Positions 36,912 through 46,006 of a DNA stretch of 64,000 nt are shown piece after piece. The DNA lies in contig JAPYMA010003036.1 in the NCBI GenBank assembly GCA_035041965.1, forward strand, positions 124,001-188,000, written 5' to 3'. Under the pieces are notes generated by a model that was not told the origin of the DNA, did not search any database, and was given only the letters and a program-made list of their open reading frames with translations. The translations under genes and the position numbers were made by a program. Origin of the DNA: Anisakis pegreffii (lineage: Eukaryota; Nematoda; Chromadorea; Rhabditida; Anisakidae). The stretch's first letter is position 1; each line of letters opens with the position of its first letter.

Positions 36912-37298
36912 TGATTCTCAAAGGTTTAGAGCTGATCACATCTGCGATCATGTTTGCTCGAATATGTATCCTATTAGGGGCCAACCATCGGCTTAGCAGC
37001 CAAAATTCTTCGTCTCTCGAATCAAGCACGTAACCAGGGAGCATGGAAAGATTTCGCTTTTTGAGAATATTCAGTTGAAATGAGAAGAGAATCATTCCAG
37101 CTCGAGGAGAGTATTCACGGTGTTGGGGTTGACTAACTGTGATGTAGGAGGCATCTTTGGTTACGGGTGATTTCTCTTGTTTACATGTTTGAGGTGGTAT
37201 AAACCGATTGCTACTGATTTCCAAAGTTTCCGGTCTACATTTAGCGTTATCGTTGTTGTTCTTCGAATCTCTAAGGCACCAGATGAGCTTATCAAGCT

Positions 37299-37304
37299 AA
37301 TAAA
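37299..37304 (+). terminator. polyadenylation signal AATAAA
   Basis: First AATAAA after the stop of the C1orf53-like gene (388 nt downstream). Confidence 0.5.
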
Positions 37305-38230
37305 TGGCAAATTAAACGAGACGAGTTGAGAGAATTTTTCATTTTTAAATTTTATTTTGTGAACAAAAAGAAATAATCGCGAGTGTTTTTGTACTGATTG
37401 TGAGCGAGGAATTCGATAAATTTCGCTTCACTCTCACCAATGAAGCGATCCGTTCAGTGTAATCTGTTCGTTCCGGTGATTTCTTCTGACTTAAACGAAT
37501 TATATTGCGATCCGGTGTATTTTCATGTTCTCATTGTATCGATGCTGTATGCCTTTGCCTGGTCATCTGAATTGAATTTCGACTAATATATTGTTGTTAT
37601 TGGATTTGTAACATTACTGCTCAATAGGTGTATTCATCGCTTTTGTGTGATCTGATGTGACGGTGATAATAGATGAAGATAATTAATAAAGATCTTAGTT
37701 CGACACCCAAAATTACGATTCTCGTTCAGTCATTCTGTTATACATTCATGAGTTTATAATCAGTATGCTTGGCGATGCACAGTGCGATTTCAAACCGTTG
37801 GTAATCAACTGCTGTACAGATTCTGGTATGAGCTGTCTGTCTGTACGTTCAGTGAAATGCGTTTGATGCAGAACTGAAAGCAGGACTGAGCTTCCACTTA
37901 TGAATCCATTTTCATTTGAAGCATTCCAATGCTATCAATAATCATTCCTTAAACTTTATCACTCTTTGATACCGTCTCAGTTCATTTGCTAAATGTGCAT
38001 TAGGCATAGAGAATTTGGAGCAGCAGTGAAGTATAATTTATCTGGAAATTGTAACGTCGGAAGAGTGAATTTTATGTGAAGGGAATTCATGAGAGTTCGT
38101 TGAGCCAGCCAGCGTCTGTAGTGAAAATCAGAAGCTGAAAACTGATCGATCGGAAAACTTCATCAAGTATGATGGCTGCTGAATTTGAGATACGAACTGA
38201 GTGTGCATCGAACACGACCACCGTGTCCAG

Positions 38231-39206
38231 GTATTCACCGTCGAACGCGTTGTATCGTTGTGGATAATTCGGCATTGGGTAAAGAGGCGAACACGAGTGG
38301 TAAATTGGCGTATTGCATTCATGTTTATAAGCAAGGAGGACGAAAGAAACACATGCCACATGCGACACTTGGTGACAAGGTAAGAACATTGCAATTATTC
38401 ATCGATTTGATCATTTTTAGAATATTATCACAAATATCGCCTCGGTTACCACTCGGTTTCAATGAAGGCTGTGCCTGATCATGTTGTCGGTGAATATGTA
38501 TGAGCACATGATCGCCTCTGACCAAGCCGTTGGGTGAACGGAGGGCATGATCGTGTTCATTTGAGATACTCGATTTCTCCTAGTTATTTTACTATTCCAG
38601 GAATATATCATCAATTAAGTTGTACTGCTTCAAATGACTCGGAGCGGTCTGCTGAGTGTTTGCAATTCATATTGACGATTGGAAACTTCAGTGATCGTAA
38701 CGGATTGAGTAATTTTCAAAATCATCATTGAGCGATTGTTTTTAGATTCTCGTAGCAATAAAGGGCGAGATGCGTAAGGCGTTTGTAGTGGGTGCTAAAA
38801 TACACGTTGATCATCGCAAGCACGGTGTTCCGTCGACTGATTCGAATAACATCGTTCTACTGGTTGGTTATCACTCAGTAATGATCCCTTTTCTGAATTT
38901 CTAGCTAACAGCAGATCTACGTTCGTGATGCTATGCTCGAAAATGTTTCAGCTCCATCACTTAACTCTCCCGTCTAGTTCTAATGCGGATCATCTCACTA
39001 TTAATTGTGACCATCATCTGTGTTGAATGTAATTTCTCTAACAAAAAAAAAACACTTGCTCAAGCTAATAAACTGCTACTGTTTAGGATGAAGAAGGAAA
39101 TCCTCTTGGAACACGAGTTTTAGCGCCGATTCCCAGTAAACTTCTGCAACGACGCGACAATATGCAGTTCTCGAAAGTGCTGGCGTTGGCAACGAAATTC
39201 GTCTAA
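38231..39206 (+). CDS. mrpl-14: mitochondrial large-subunit ribosomal protein uL14m, 5' end incomplete
   Basis: Three exons (38231-38379, 38746-38862, 39087-39206) with agreeing phases code for the conserved uL14 core of 127 residues: IHRRTRCIVVDNSALGKEAN, then GDK-ILVAIKGEMRKAFVVG, then DSNNIVLL-DEEGNPLGTRV and a C-terminus FSKVLALATKFV. Human MRPL14 matches in order and ends similarly (YSKVLAIAQNFV), so the C-terminus is complete. The protein sits in the mitoribosome large subunit. The N-terminal presequence must come from an upstream exon leaving phase 1, since exon one has no in-frame ATG; one candidate is 37043-37073 (MERFRFLRIF then S), whose donor is weak. An ATG at 38172 is out of frame. 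It lies on the same strand as another mitochondrial gene, 1.3 kb upstream. Confidence 0.92.
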
Positions 39207-39641
39207 TTATGTTTCACAATATGCTCGTGATGAAACTTGGAATTGTTTTCGTTGTTTCATTCGGTTTTATTCAGGTAATTAGTAAGTGAAATAAGTTTCT
39301 GTTAAGAATTCCACAAACGCAAAAAATTGCCAGGAACAGCAGCGTATTCACGGTCTGTATACCGTCAAATTTGTGGTTGCTTGTATTGTTCTGCATTTAA
39401 ATGCAAAATTTGCATTTAAAGCTCAACCCCTATCCATTGGTTTATTTCACCGTAGTTGTGGTTTTACTGGCAGTTTTTCGTGGTGGATTTCAGGTGTATG
39501 TTATGATGAAACGAAATTGTATTTTATTACGAATATTTTATTGTTGTTATTATTAGCAGTATTATTCTGTGTGCATAAATTTAAGACGTTATAAGTGATT
39601 CGAGAAACACCACCTGATAATATCTCGTATCAGTCAACAAT
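39207..39641. other. intergenic space between converging genes
   Basis: Holds the 3' ends of uL14m (+) and the minus-strand gene at 39642, and the palindromic octamer-type site at 39396-39420. No gene. Confidence 0.5.
39396..39420. promoter_or_regulatory. palindrome containing an octamer (ATTTGCAT) site
   Basis: TTTAAATGCAAA, one A, then TTTGCATTTAAA: perfect 12-bp arms. The right half contains ATTTGCAT, the octamer recognised by POU-domain factors. It lies between converging 3' ends, so a regulatory role is not obvious; a chance AT-rich palindrome or a 3'-end hairpin are alternatives. Confidence 0.4.
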
Positions 39642-40442
39642 TTATTGAGCTTTCATTTTGACGTTTCCATCACAGAACGATGGAATCCAATTCGCGCACA
39701 CTGCATTCGTTTGAAGAAGTGGCCGCAGGTGATAGAGAAAATCATCGATATTCTCCACTGAGAATCCTTTCTTAGTACTCTCTCCTGTATCGATAACCAC
39801 ATTGTAGTAGTTCTTGTTACCTCCATGCAATCCCCTTAACATATCGGTTCATATTTATTATTATAAAGCTGATGCAATGTCAGGATAACTTTCAAAGGTT
39901 ATGTTTTCGAAAAAAAAAGAATTGCCATTTGGTATTGAGCAAGCCTTCGTGAGCAGCAAAACCTGAACCTATGGGTTGGTACGAAGGCAAATTTTTACTC
40001 AAATGAGAGAAAGCTGGATGTTTGGATTATATGAGCTGCATATAGTGCGTCAAATAATCAGGTCCAGTGGGGATGTTTAATCAGTCATTTCAGACCGTCG
40101 CGTTTTCTTAGGTTAACAGTTGAGACGGGTTCGTACTGCAATGACCTGAAGCATTCCATAAGGGTTTGCTCAATGAAGGTAGAGAATATCCATGATGTCT
40201 TACCGTCCAATATCACAAGCCCACCAAATTGGCGACAAAGTCATTCCCCAGTCCTTGGCACGGAAACAATCCTCGCACAGTTTCTGCCTTTTATAGTAAA
40301 TATGCTTGATTGACGCTACTTCAACGACTTTGTCTTGACCAAGCGGGAAGAAATATGTTTTGATGAGAAGTTTTTGTTTGGTTAACTGAAAGTGTTTAAA
40401 AATCATCACATTGAGATTCACTTCAGTAAAGTAATGAGACAT
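39642..40442 (-). CDS. conserved protein of unknown function, paralogue A
   Basis: Two exons, 40204-40442 and 39642-39834, give 143 residues from the ATG at 40442 (an earlier in-frame ATG is at 40469). It matches the gene at 44997-45957 along its length: K-YFFP--DKV, then IKHIYYKRQ, then FRAKDWGMTLSPIWWACD, then GLHGGNKNYYNVVIDTGEST and KGFSVENIDDFLYHLRPLL. The intron lies at the same place in both (after WWACD-x-R, phase 2). Alternating strands around the YFFP and IYYKR blocks suggest a PH-like or other beta fold, which is only a guess. Odd points: the intron acceptor is TTAAG instead of CAG, and the N-terminus differs from the paralogue, so this copy may be decaying. No membrane segment or signal peptide is seen. 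I do not recognise the family. Confidence 0.65.
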
Positions 40443-41156
40443 TGAGGTGGATAAATGGATAGGAATCATGTGATAATCATTATTGTCAACTATTGGTATT
40501 CACCAATTTTTCGAGATCTGTGCTTGTGAATTTTTAGAAATAATGGAATCTGAATTCATTATCCGTGAGGCAGAAATGATGTTTGTTCAAGAAGACAAGC
40601 TCATTGCCGAATGGAACAACTTGGCAGTTGAAAATGAATAAAAGTAATTGATACAGTTAACCTTGCAAAAGCGATCTGCATACAATCTTCCCGAAGCACC
40701 TTCCATTATTGCCAGCAAAACTCATAAAATCAGTTGTTCGATAAACGTTTGATGTTTGAAGCTGCAAAGGAATATGGTCTCATTGGCTGTTTTTTTTTGA
40801 AATTCTTTTTATTCAATACGCATTTCATCATTCGGAAAACACTCACGATCAGTCCGTCATGAAACTGTATTTGAAATAAGGGACGGGGATGAACCGAAGT
40901 AAAATACCGCAGTTCCTATCTGGTTTAGAGAGAAACATTCAAAGAGATTTTCCAAGACACTGAGCTATTGCAGATGTTTGCTGGCACTTGAAAGCGATAG
41001 GCGATGCTATAGGAGCTGCTAGCATAAGATGCGTTCATTTGATAGGCAGAATAAACATTGCACACAATCGATAAAGTAAACGTGGTACAATATTTCGTTT
41101 GTTCGGTCCACAAAATATATGTATTCTTAAAAGTCAACATTCAATAAGACGAGATT
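40443..41156. other. intergenic, no supported gene
   Basis: AT-rich sequence between two minus-strand candidates. A frame at 40925-41140 (-) lacks splice support. Nothing else seen. Confidence 0.4.
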
Positions 41157-41695
41157 TTAGTGGTAAATGAAAGATGTTAAACGTTCAGAAAATGGGGCCA
41201 GCTCTTCGTTGAATCCATAGAAAACGATAAATATAAGAGATCCCCAATTTACAACTACAATAGTCCGGGAATTTTTTATAGGCATCATGAATAAATCACT
41301 CGCTTTATGACCTGATAAAACAGGTATTTTGGAGGAAGGATGGATCTTGAGCTTTTGACGGAGATCTATGCTGTTGTATAAGCTCATCGGATTCCCACAA
41401 ACACGTGACCAGAAGCAGCTTGATGGAAGAATATCAAAATGAGTCACGGACTTCACCTGCACTTAAGAAATCGAACGTCTGCAGTAGCGATAAGAGCGAA
41501 AGTCACTGTTGACGATTTCCTCGTGATGATTCATTACTGATTCATTGAATGACAACAGTAGCGTTCGAATTTCGAAAAGAGCAGTCAGTATTCATGTAAG
41601 CAGTATTCAGCCCTTCATCATGAAAGCAATATTCAGCAAAGAACCAGTTTTTACTTACGTGCTATTGAGGATTGCTCATTGCATAAAATTTTCAT
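41157..41695 (-). CDS. unidentified protein, C-terminal exon plus possible first exon
   Basis: The larger exon (41157-41456, or 41461 if the upstream AAG is used) codes for about 100 residues and reads like protein: SRVCGNPMSLYNSIDLRQKL, then PVLSGHKASDLFMMPIKN, then a hydrophobic strand-like stretch (TIVVVNWGSLIFIVFYGF), then a stop. A short first exon, 41659-41695, begins ATG and reads MKILCNEQSSIA before a strong donor (C|GTAAGT), but it joins in frame only at a TTAAG acceptor 5 nt upstream of the canonical TGCAG. If the canonical site is used, another first exon must exist. The last 30 residues could be a membrane segment. No family recognised. Confidence 0.4.
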
Positions 41696-42271
41696 CAATA
41701 TGGAGACGATGACGTTTTCTTAGACGACGAAGAAATTTTGTAGGATTGTGAGCATATGAGGATGTGCAGTTCCTCATCAAATTAATCATACATTCATATT
41801 AGGCATAAATCTCTCCTGAGCTTCACACCGAACTGATCATAAATGATCCATTCAACTGAATTAATGGTTCTGCATCCGTTTGATATTCGCCATTAGTGAA
41901 TGCATTTTGATTTTTCTGGGTTAACGCATACCAACTGGCGCATACTGCAAACTGAAATGCTCGAAGGATGAACACCAGCTTTCGGTATTATATTATCGTC
42001 TGAAATTTTGCATAGGATTGCAGTTAAAATCAGTGATGATCATATTTTTCGCGTTATGAGAGCCGAACCATTAAACTTTAGTATCACGTGATTGTCACTC
42101 TTTGTCTTCAAGACGGTTCCTAAATACTGCTCGATAGAAAAGAGATGGATGTCGACTTGGCTGCACATTTAACGCGTTTGGGTGATTAGACGAGATCCAC
42201 CGTTCTAGAGTGTGACTCGTGGTTTAAGAAAAACCCAAGAAACGCACTTGGATTTGCGTGATCGCGTTCAC

Positions 42272-42303
42272 CTTAACTATGGGAACAAAATCCCGTAGTT
42301 AAG
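42272..42303. repeat. short inverted repeat next to the hAT element
   Basis: CTTAACTATGGGA, six-base loop ACAAAA, TCCCGTAGTTAAG: 12 of 13 paired, ending 28 bp outside the transposon's left end. Confidence 0.7.
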
Positions 42304-42687
42304 ATCAGTGTGATCTTCCAGTGATCTGTATCAGTGGTTCTCATGTTCGGGTGCTCCATTACCCCTTTCGATCATCCGGCAAGCCGCCGTTACCCCCAAC
42401 TCACCCAAAATGGGTAAATTGACTTTCTATGAAAACCATTATCCTAGACCGTTGCGTTGCTCATTATTGCAATCGATTATGATTGCGTGAAAAGCTATTG
42501 TCTATGACACACTCACTTCAAAGTGATTGGGACGAATTCTCATTCTTTTCAGACGTGATCTATTCACTCTCATAGCTATTGCATGTGAATACCGTTCTCT
42601 TCATGAGTTTTTCTCATTCACTTTGTCTCATTTCACTTCACAGTTCGCATCAATTTCTCATTCAATAGCATATACTATTTACTGAAT

Positions 42688-42939
42688 ATGTTGACGAGTG
42701 TTGACAGCCAAAATCAACAATACAACAATCGAATTGAATTGCTCAAAAACGTTCGACAGTCAAATGAACAGTTACAGAGTGTACTCGATAGAATGAGAAT
42801 TTGACTTGAACGGTTGAGTGAAATGAATGAGAAATTAGCAGAAGAGAACACTTTTGGTGATAAAAGCTATGAGAGCGATTGTAACAGCAAGGAAAAGAAT
42901 GAAAACCCTGCTAAAACAGTCGAAAATGAACCCTATTAG
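42688..42939 (+). pseudogene. broken coiled-coil ORF inside the hAT element
   Basis: A frame of 83 sense codons is interrupted by a TGA at codon 39 (42802-42804) and ends at TAG 42937-42939. It is rich in Gln, Asn, Leu and Glu (NQQYNNRIELLKNVRQSNEQ near the start) with heptad-like Leu spacing on both sides of the stop, so it looks like a coiled coil. It may come from a gene or element captured by, or once encoded in, the transposon. No known domain is recognised. Confidence 0.45.
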
Positions 42940-43167
42940 GCCTGTACGAGTTAAAGATAGTCAGAAAATTGTTCTGTTTGTCGACAATTGAGTTGACGAC
43001 TGATGTGACGACACCGAGACGAAGAAAATACTTTTACTTACAAAAACCCAGATGCAATAGAGAACCGCTTGTGGTTCTCGAACTCAGCCTCAAGACAAGA
43101 CACCAATCACATTTCTTACTTAAATAAGCTTCTTATACTTAAATTCCTAAGAAGACAACTGTACCAC

Positions 43168-43222
43168 CGTATGCAAAGTAGATCACCGTATACAATGAAG
43201 ATCACGTATGCAAATTAGATCA
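43168..43222. repeat. three imperfect 18-bp direct repeats
   Basis: CGTATGCAAAGTAGATCAC, CGTATACAATGAAGATCA and CGTATGCAAATTAGATCAC follow one another within the hAT element, likely subterminal repeats of the kind hAT transposases bind. Confidence 0.75.
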
Positions 43223-43419
43223 CTATACAACAAGTAAGAAGAGTGTTGCCATCAGCTAACCACATTTACATACCCGAGTTAGGAAAAAACACCATCACAA
43301 TGGCGTACTATCATAACATAACCACGGCGCGAAATACTAATACCCCGACCTCCTCCATTACCCCTTGGCACCTCCAAATTACCCAAAATGGGTAATTCCA
43401 CCCGGTATGAGAACCACTG

Positions 43420-44173
43420 AACTGTATCCTCAAATGTTCTTATCGACGAAGCAGCTCTCATATCTGCCAGGTGGAGAAATACTTCTAGTTTAAAAAAATT
43501 ATACGTTGTCGAGGAAATATTTTTGAAGTTGTTTAGATCTTCTACTTGAACCCAATGATATTATCTAGGAGCGCGATACGAGTTTTGCTCAGATTAATCT
43601 TAAGTGAAAATTCTGAAGGCGAATGTGAAGATATTCGATCGGAAAATGAAATTAAAATTATGCTTTGGAGTTGATAATGTTCCTTGCTTAAGAATACACT
43701 TGAGCGTTCAATACGCTCAAATACATTTTATTGAAAAGCAGATGAATCTCTGAAATTTGAGAATTTTATTGAGAACATGAACTGTCACGAAGCTGACGAT
43801 CTCCACTGCTCCATGAAATCAAGTAAGCTTAACAGTTATACGTATCAGCACCTCGGAGCCGATATCTCTATCATTCCAATGTGGTGATAATGTGCTGCTG
43901 GTCAGAACGCGTTGGAATATTGAAATTATAGCGCAGCAGGCAAATCGTCCAATAATCAATCATAAGCCACTGCTGATTAGTGCAGCAAAACTTGAATGAA
44001 TCAACGTTCACTCAACACTTTGGTATTCTATCATTAAAAAACCACTTTACAGCGTAAATTTTCTTATCTCATATGTTGATATCATGAATCACAGTTTAAA
44101 GGATTATTCCGTGCTGTGTCTGTTGTCTGTTGCGAAAATTGTTCAGCATCAACAACTACCAATTGATAAATAT
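43420..44173. other. intergenic, no supported gene
   Basis: AT-rich sequence right of the hAT element. No frame with splice sites or repeat structure noted. Confidence 0.4.
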
Positions 44174-44428
44174 TTATCGTTGTGAACTCTGAAAAAAAAA
44201 ACCTATCGCAAAGCCAGATCCACAATATAACAATCGTTTTTCAGTTCTTACATCGCCTTTGTGTTTAATCGAAAATTCATGGGCGAAGCACAACTTATCA
44301 GTTAAGCATGAAAATTTCTCAGAGTTATTACTTCCTGGCAGAGATTCCAAGCTCCTATGTACTTGGAACAGGCCAACTGATATATTCCAGCGTTGAAAGA
44401 ATCGTCGAAAGTGATCAGTTGCGGCCAT
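44174..44428 (-). CDS. small unidentified protein with a 63-nt intron
   Basis: Exon 44252-44428 codes for 59 residues starting MAATDHFRRFFQRWNISVGL and ends in phase 0 at GAT|GTAAGA. A 63-nt intron with an acceptor behind a ten-T run leads to a 15-nt exon (44174-44188, SSQR, stop), giving 63 residues. A clean acceptor (TTCCTTCCCAG) lies 17 nt before the ATG, which fits spliced-leader trans-splicing. The intron length is a multiple of three and has no stop, so an unspliced form would simply insert 21 residues (84 in all). There are few hydrophobic stretches and no signal peptide. No family recognised. It lies between the two paralogues on the same strand. Confidence 0.4.
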   Translation of the reverse strand: MAATDHFRRFFQRWNISVGLFQVHRSLESLPGSNNSEKFSCLTDKLCFAHEFSIKHKGDVRTEKRLLYCGSGFAIGFFFQSSQR

Positions 44429-44996
44429 AAAATTGCAGAATAAATCTGGGAAGGAAATGAAATGCTAAAGAGTTGAGGAAGAGGGAAATGATAGTTAACG
44501 CACTGAGGTTATAAGGCTTCTGATGGAGAGCAGAAGATGTTGTGAATGTACAACTGAAGAGCTAAATATTCGCCGGTAGATCAATCTAGTTTAAGTGGTG
44601 AGAAGACTCATAGTAAACGAATAATTTTTGTGATGGGTTTTTGTATAGGATTTACCGAAATCTAATTGCAATATCCACCGTATGCTTCTCAAACTTGACA
44701 ACTTCACATTATTTAAATCAAAATAATTAATTTGAATGCATAAGATCACATAAGTGTTAACGGAAGATGCATTCGTTTATAATCGAAATGCACAGAACAC
44801 AATAACAAATGTCATAAGTGATAATAAGAGATATACTGCGAACAAAACAAAACAAAACCAAACATAATTACACACATCGGTAATGGGTTGAACAATTAAC
44901 CGAGCAAATATCACAGACTTTGAAAGTAGTTATTAGCATCGTCGATTCGTTCGAAGCAAATAACGAATAAAATCAACCGAACATTCCATATGACCA
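44429..44996. other. short intergenic region
   Basis: AT-rich, with an AAAACAAAACAAAACC tract near 44845. Contains the proposed leader acceptor of the 44428 gene (44446-44456). No gene seen. Confidence 0.4.
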
Positions 44997-45957
44997 CTAG
45001 GCTTCTAATTTGATATCAACAGTTCTATTGTTACTATCGTTAAGTTTATCACTGCCAACATTGACATTATTGTCGTCACTTTCGTTATCCGTATTGCTAA
45101 CGGTACCATCGCTGTCACTATCGTTCGCATTCATATTCCTCTTATTGCAAACGTTATTCACCTGATTGCCATTACCATTTTCGATTAAAGATTGCTGCGG
45201 AGTGTCTTTGTTGATAACACGATCGGCGCATGACGGTAACCTATCCGAAACGAATTTGTCGTTGTCCACCAACGGTCTTAATTGCGATAGGAAATCACCG
45301 ATGCTCACCACCGAGAAGCCCTTCATTATACGAGTACCCGTATCGATTACGACGTTATAGTAATTCGTATCTTTACCATGAAATCCTCTGAAATCAGCAT
45401 TGATCTCAAATGTTTATTGAGAATAAAATGTTCACGATTTGACTATCGTTCAAAGTTCCGACGAGTTTACTGTCAATTGCCGATAGGTTTCTGATCGCGA
45501 GTAAAACAATAAGTTTTAGGTATGGAATTTGAGAGTTGCTAAGGATTTGCGATCAAGAGTTACTAGAACTTAGACCCTGACCATGTAGCTAGAAGTTACT
45601 CTTGATCTAACCAGAAATCTGAGCCTGATCAATGCTGATGGATTAATCATTGTGATGCTGAAAGTGATCAACAACAGTAAGAAGTTTTTCCGTCGAGGAC
45701 AGAACCAACCTTGCAAAATCGCATGCCCACCAGATCGGCGATGCAGTCATTCCCCAATCTTTGGCTTTGAACAAATCCGCAGGTGTCTCTTGCTTTTTGA
45801 AGAATACGCGTTTAATCTCATCAATGGTAATTACTTTATCTTTCGCAGTTGGGAAGAAGTAACGCTTGATCACTAAACATGAACGCAGTAAACGGCAGTA
45901 GTTGTCCTCGTAAATTATTCGATATGCGATTGGTCGTTTGCAGTTCGGATGACTCAT
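44997..45957 (-). CDS. conserved protein of unknown function, paralogue B
   Basis: Exon 45710-46006 and exon 44997-45387 join in phase 2. From the ATG at 45957 the product is 212 residues; the exon frame is open back to an acceptor (TTGTTTCAG) at 46007, so either a leader is spliced there or further N-terminal exons exist. Conserved blocks shared with paralogue A: CLVIKRYFFPTAKDKVITID, IKRVFFKKQ, FKAKDWGMTASPIWWACDFA, GFHGKDTNYYNVVIDTGTRI and KGFSVVSIGDFLSQLRPLV. The last 75 residues are Asn/Asp/Ser-rich and low in complexity and are absent from paralogue A. The intron (322 nt) is clean, so this is probably the functional copy. Strand-rich blocks hint at a PH-like fold, an inference only. Confidence 0.75.
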
Positions 45958-46006
45958 GCTGACAGTGAGTAGTTGATTGAGCGCTCGATCAGCAATCAGC
46001 CGTTCT

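Larger units (their letters stand above)
42332..43419. mobile_element. non-autonomous hAT-type DNA transposon, 1088 bp
   Basis: Both ends begin CAGTGGTTCTCAT reading inward, and the similarity continues loosely (GTTCGGGTG against ACCGGGTGG). CAGTGGTTCTCA is a typical hAT terminus. The flanks are ATCTGTAT (42324-42331) and AACTGTAT (43420-43427): 7 of 8 identical, matching the 8-bp target duplication hAT transposases make. Both ends also carry CTCCATTACCCC and a palindromic ACCCAAAATGGGTAA (42403-42417 and 43381-43395), in the same orientation. No transposase frame is present inside, so it would depend on an autonomous relative. It holds the broken coiled-coil ORF at 42688-42939 and a threefold CGTATGCAAA-type repeat. 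Confidence 0.85.

Noticed and set aside
38172..38200. ATG at 38172 as the start of uL14m
   Set aside because: It is in another frame from the conserved protein, and a stop lies just upstream in the correct frame, so an upstream exon is needed.
40386..40469. Reading the N-terminal part of paralogue A as an intron ending TTTCAG at 40386
   Set aside because: Possible, but no upstream exon was found, the frame is open, and an MSH start at 40442 mirrors the MSH start of paralogue B.
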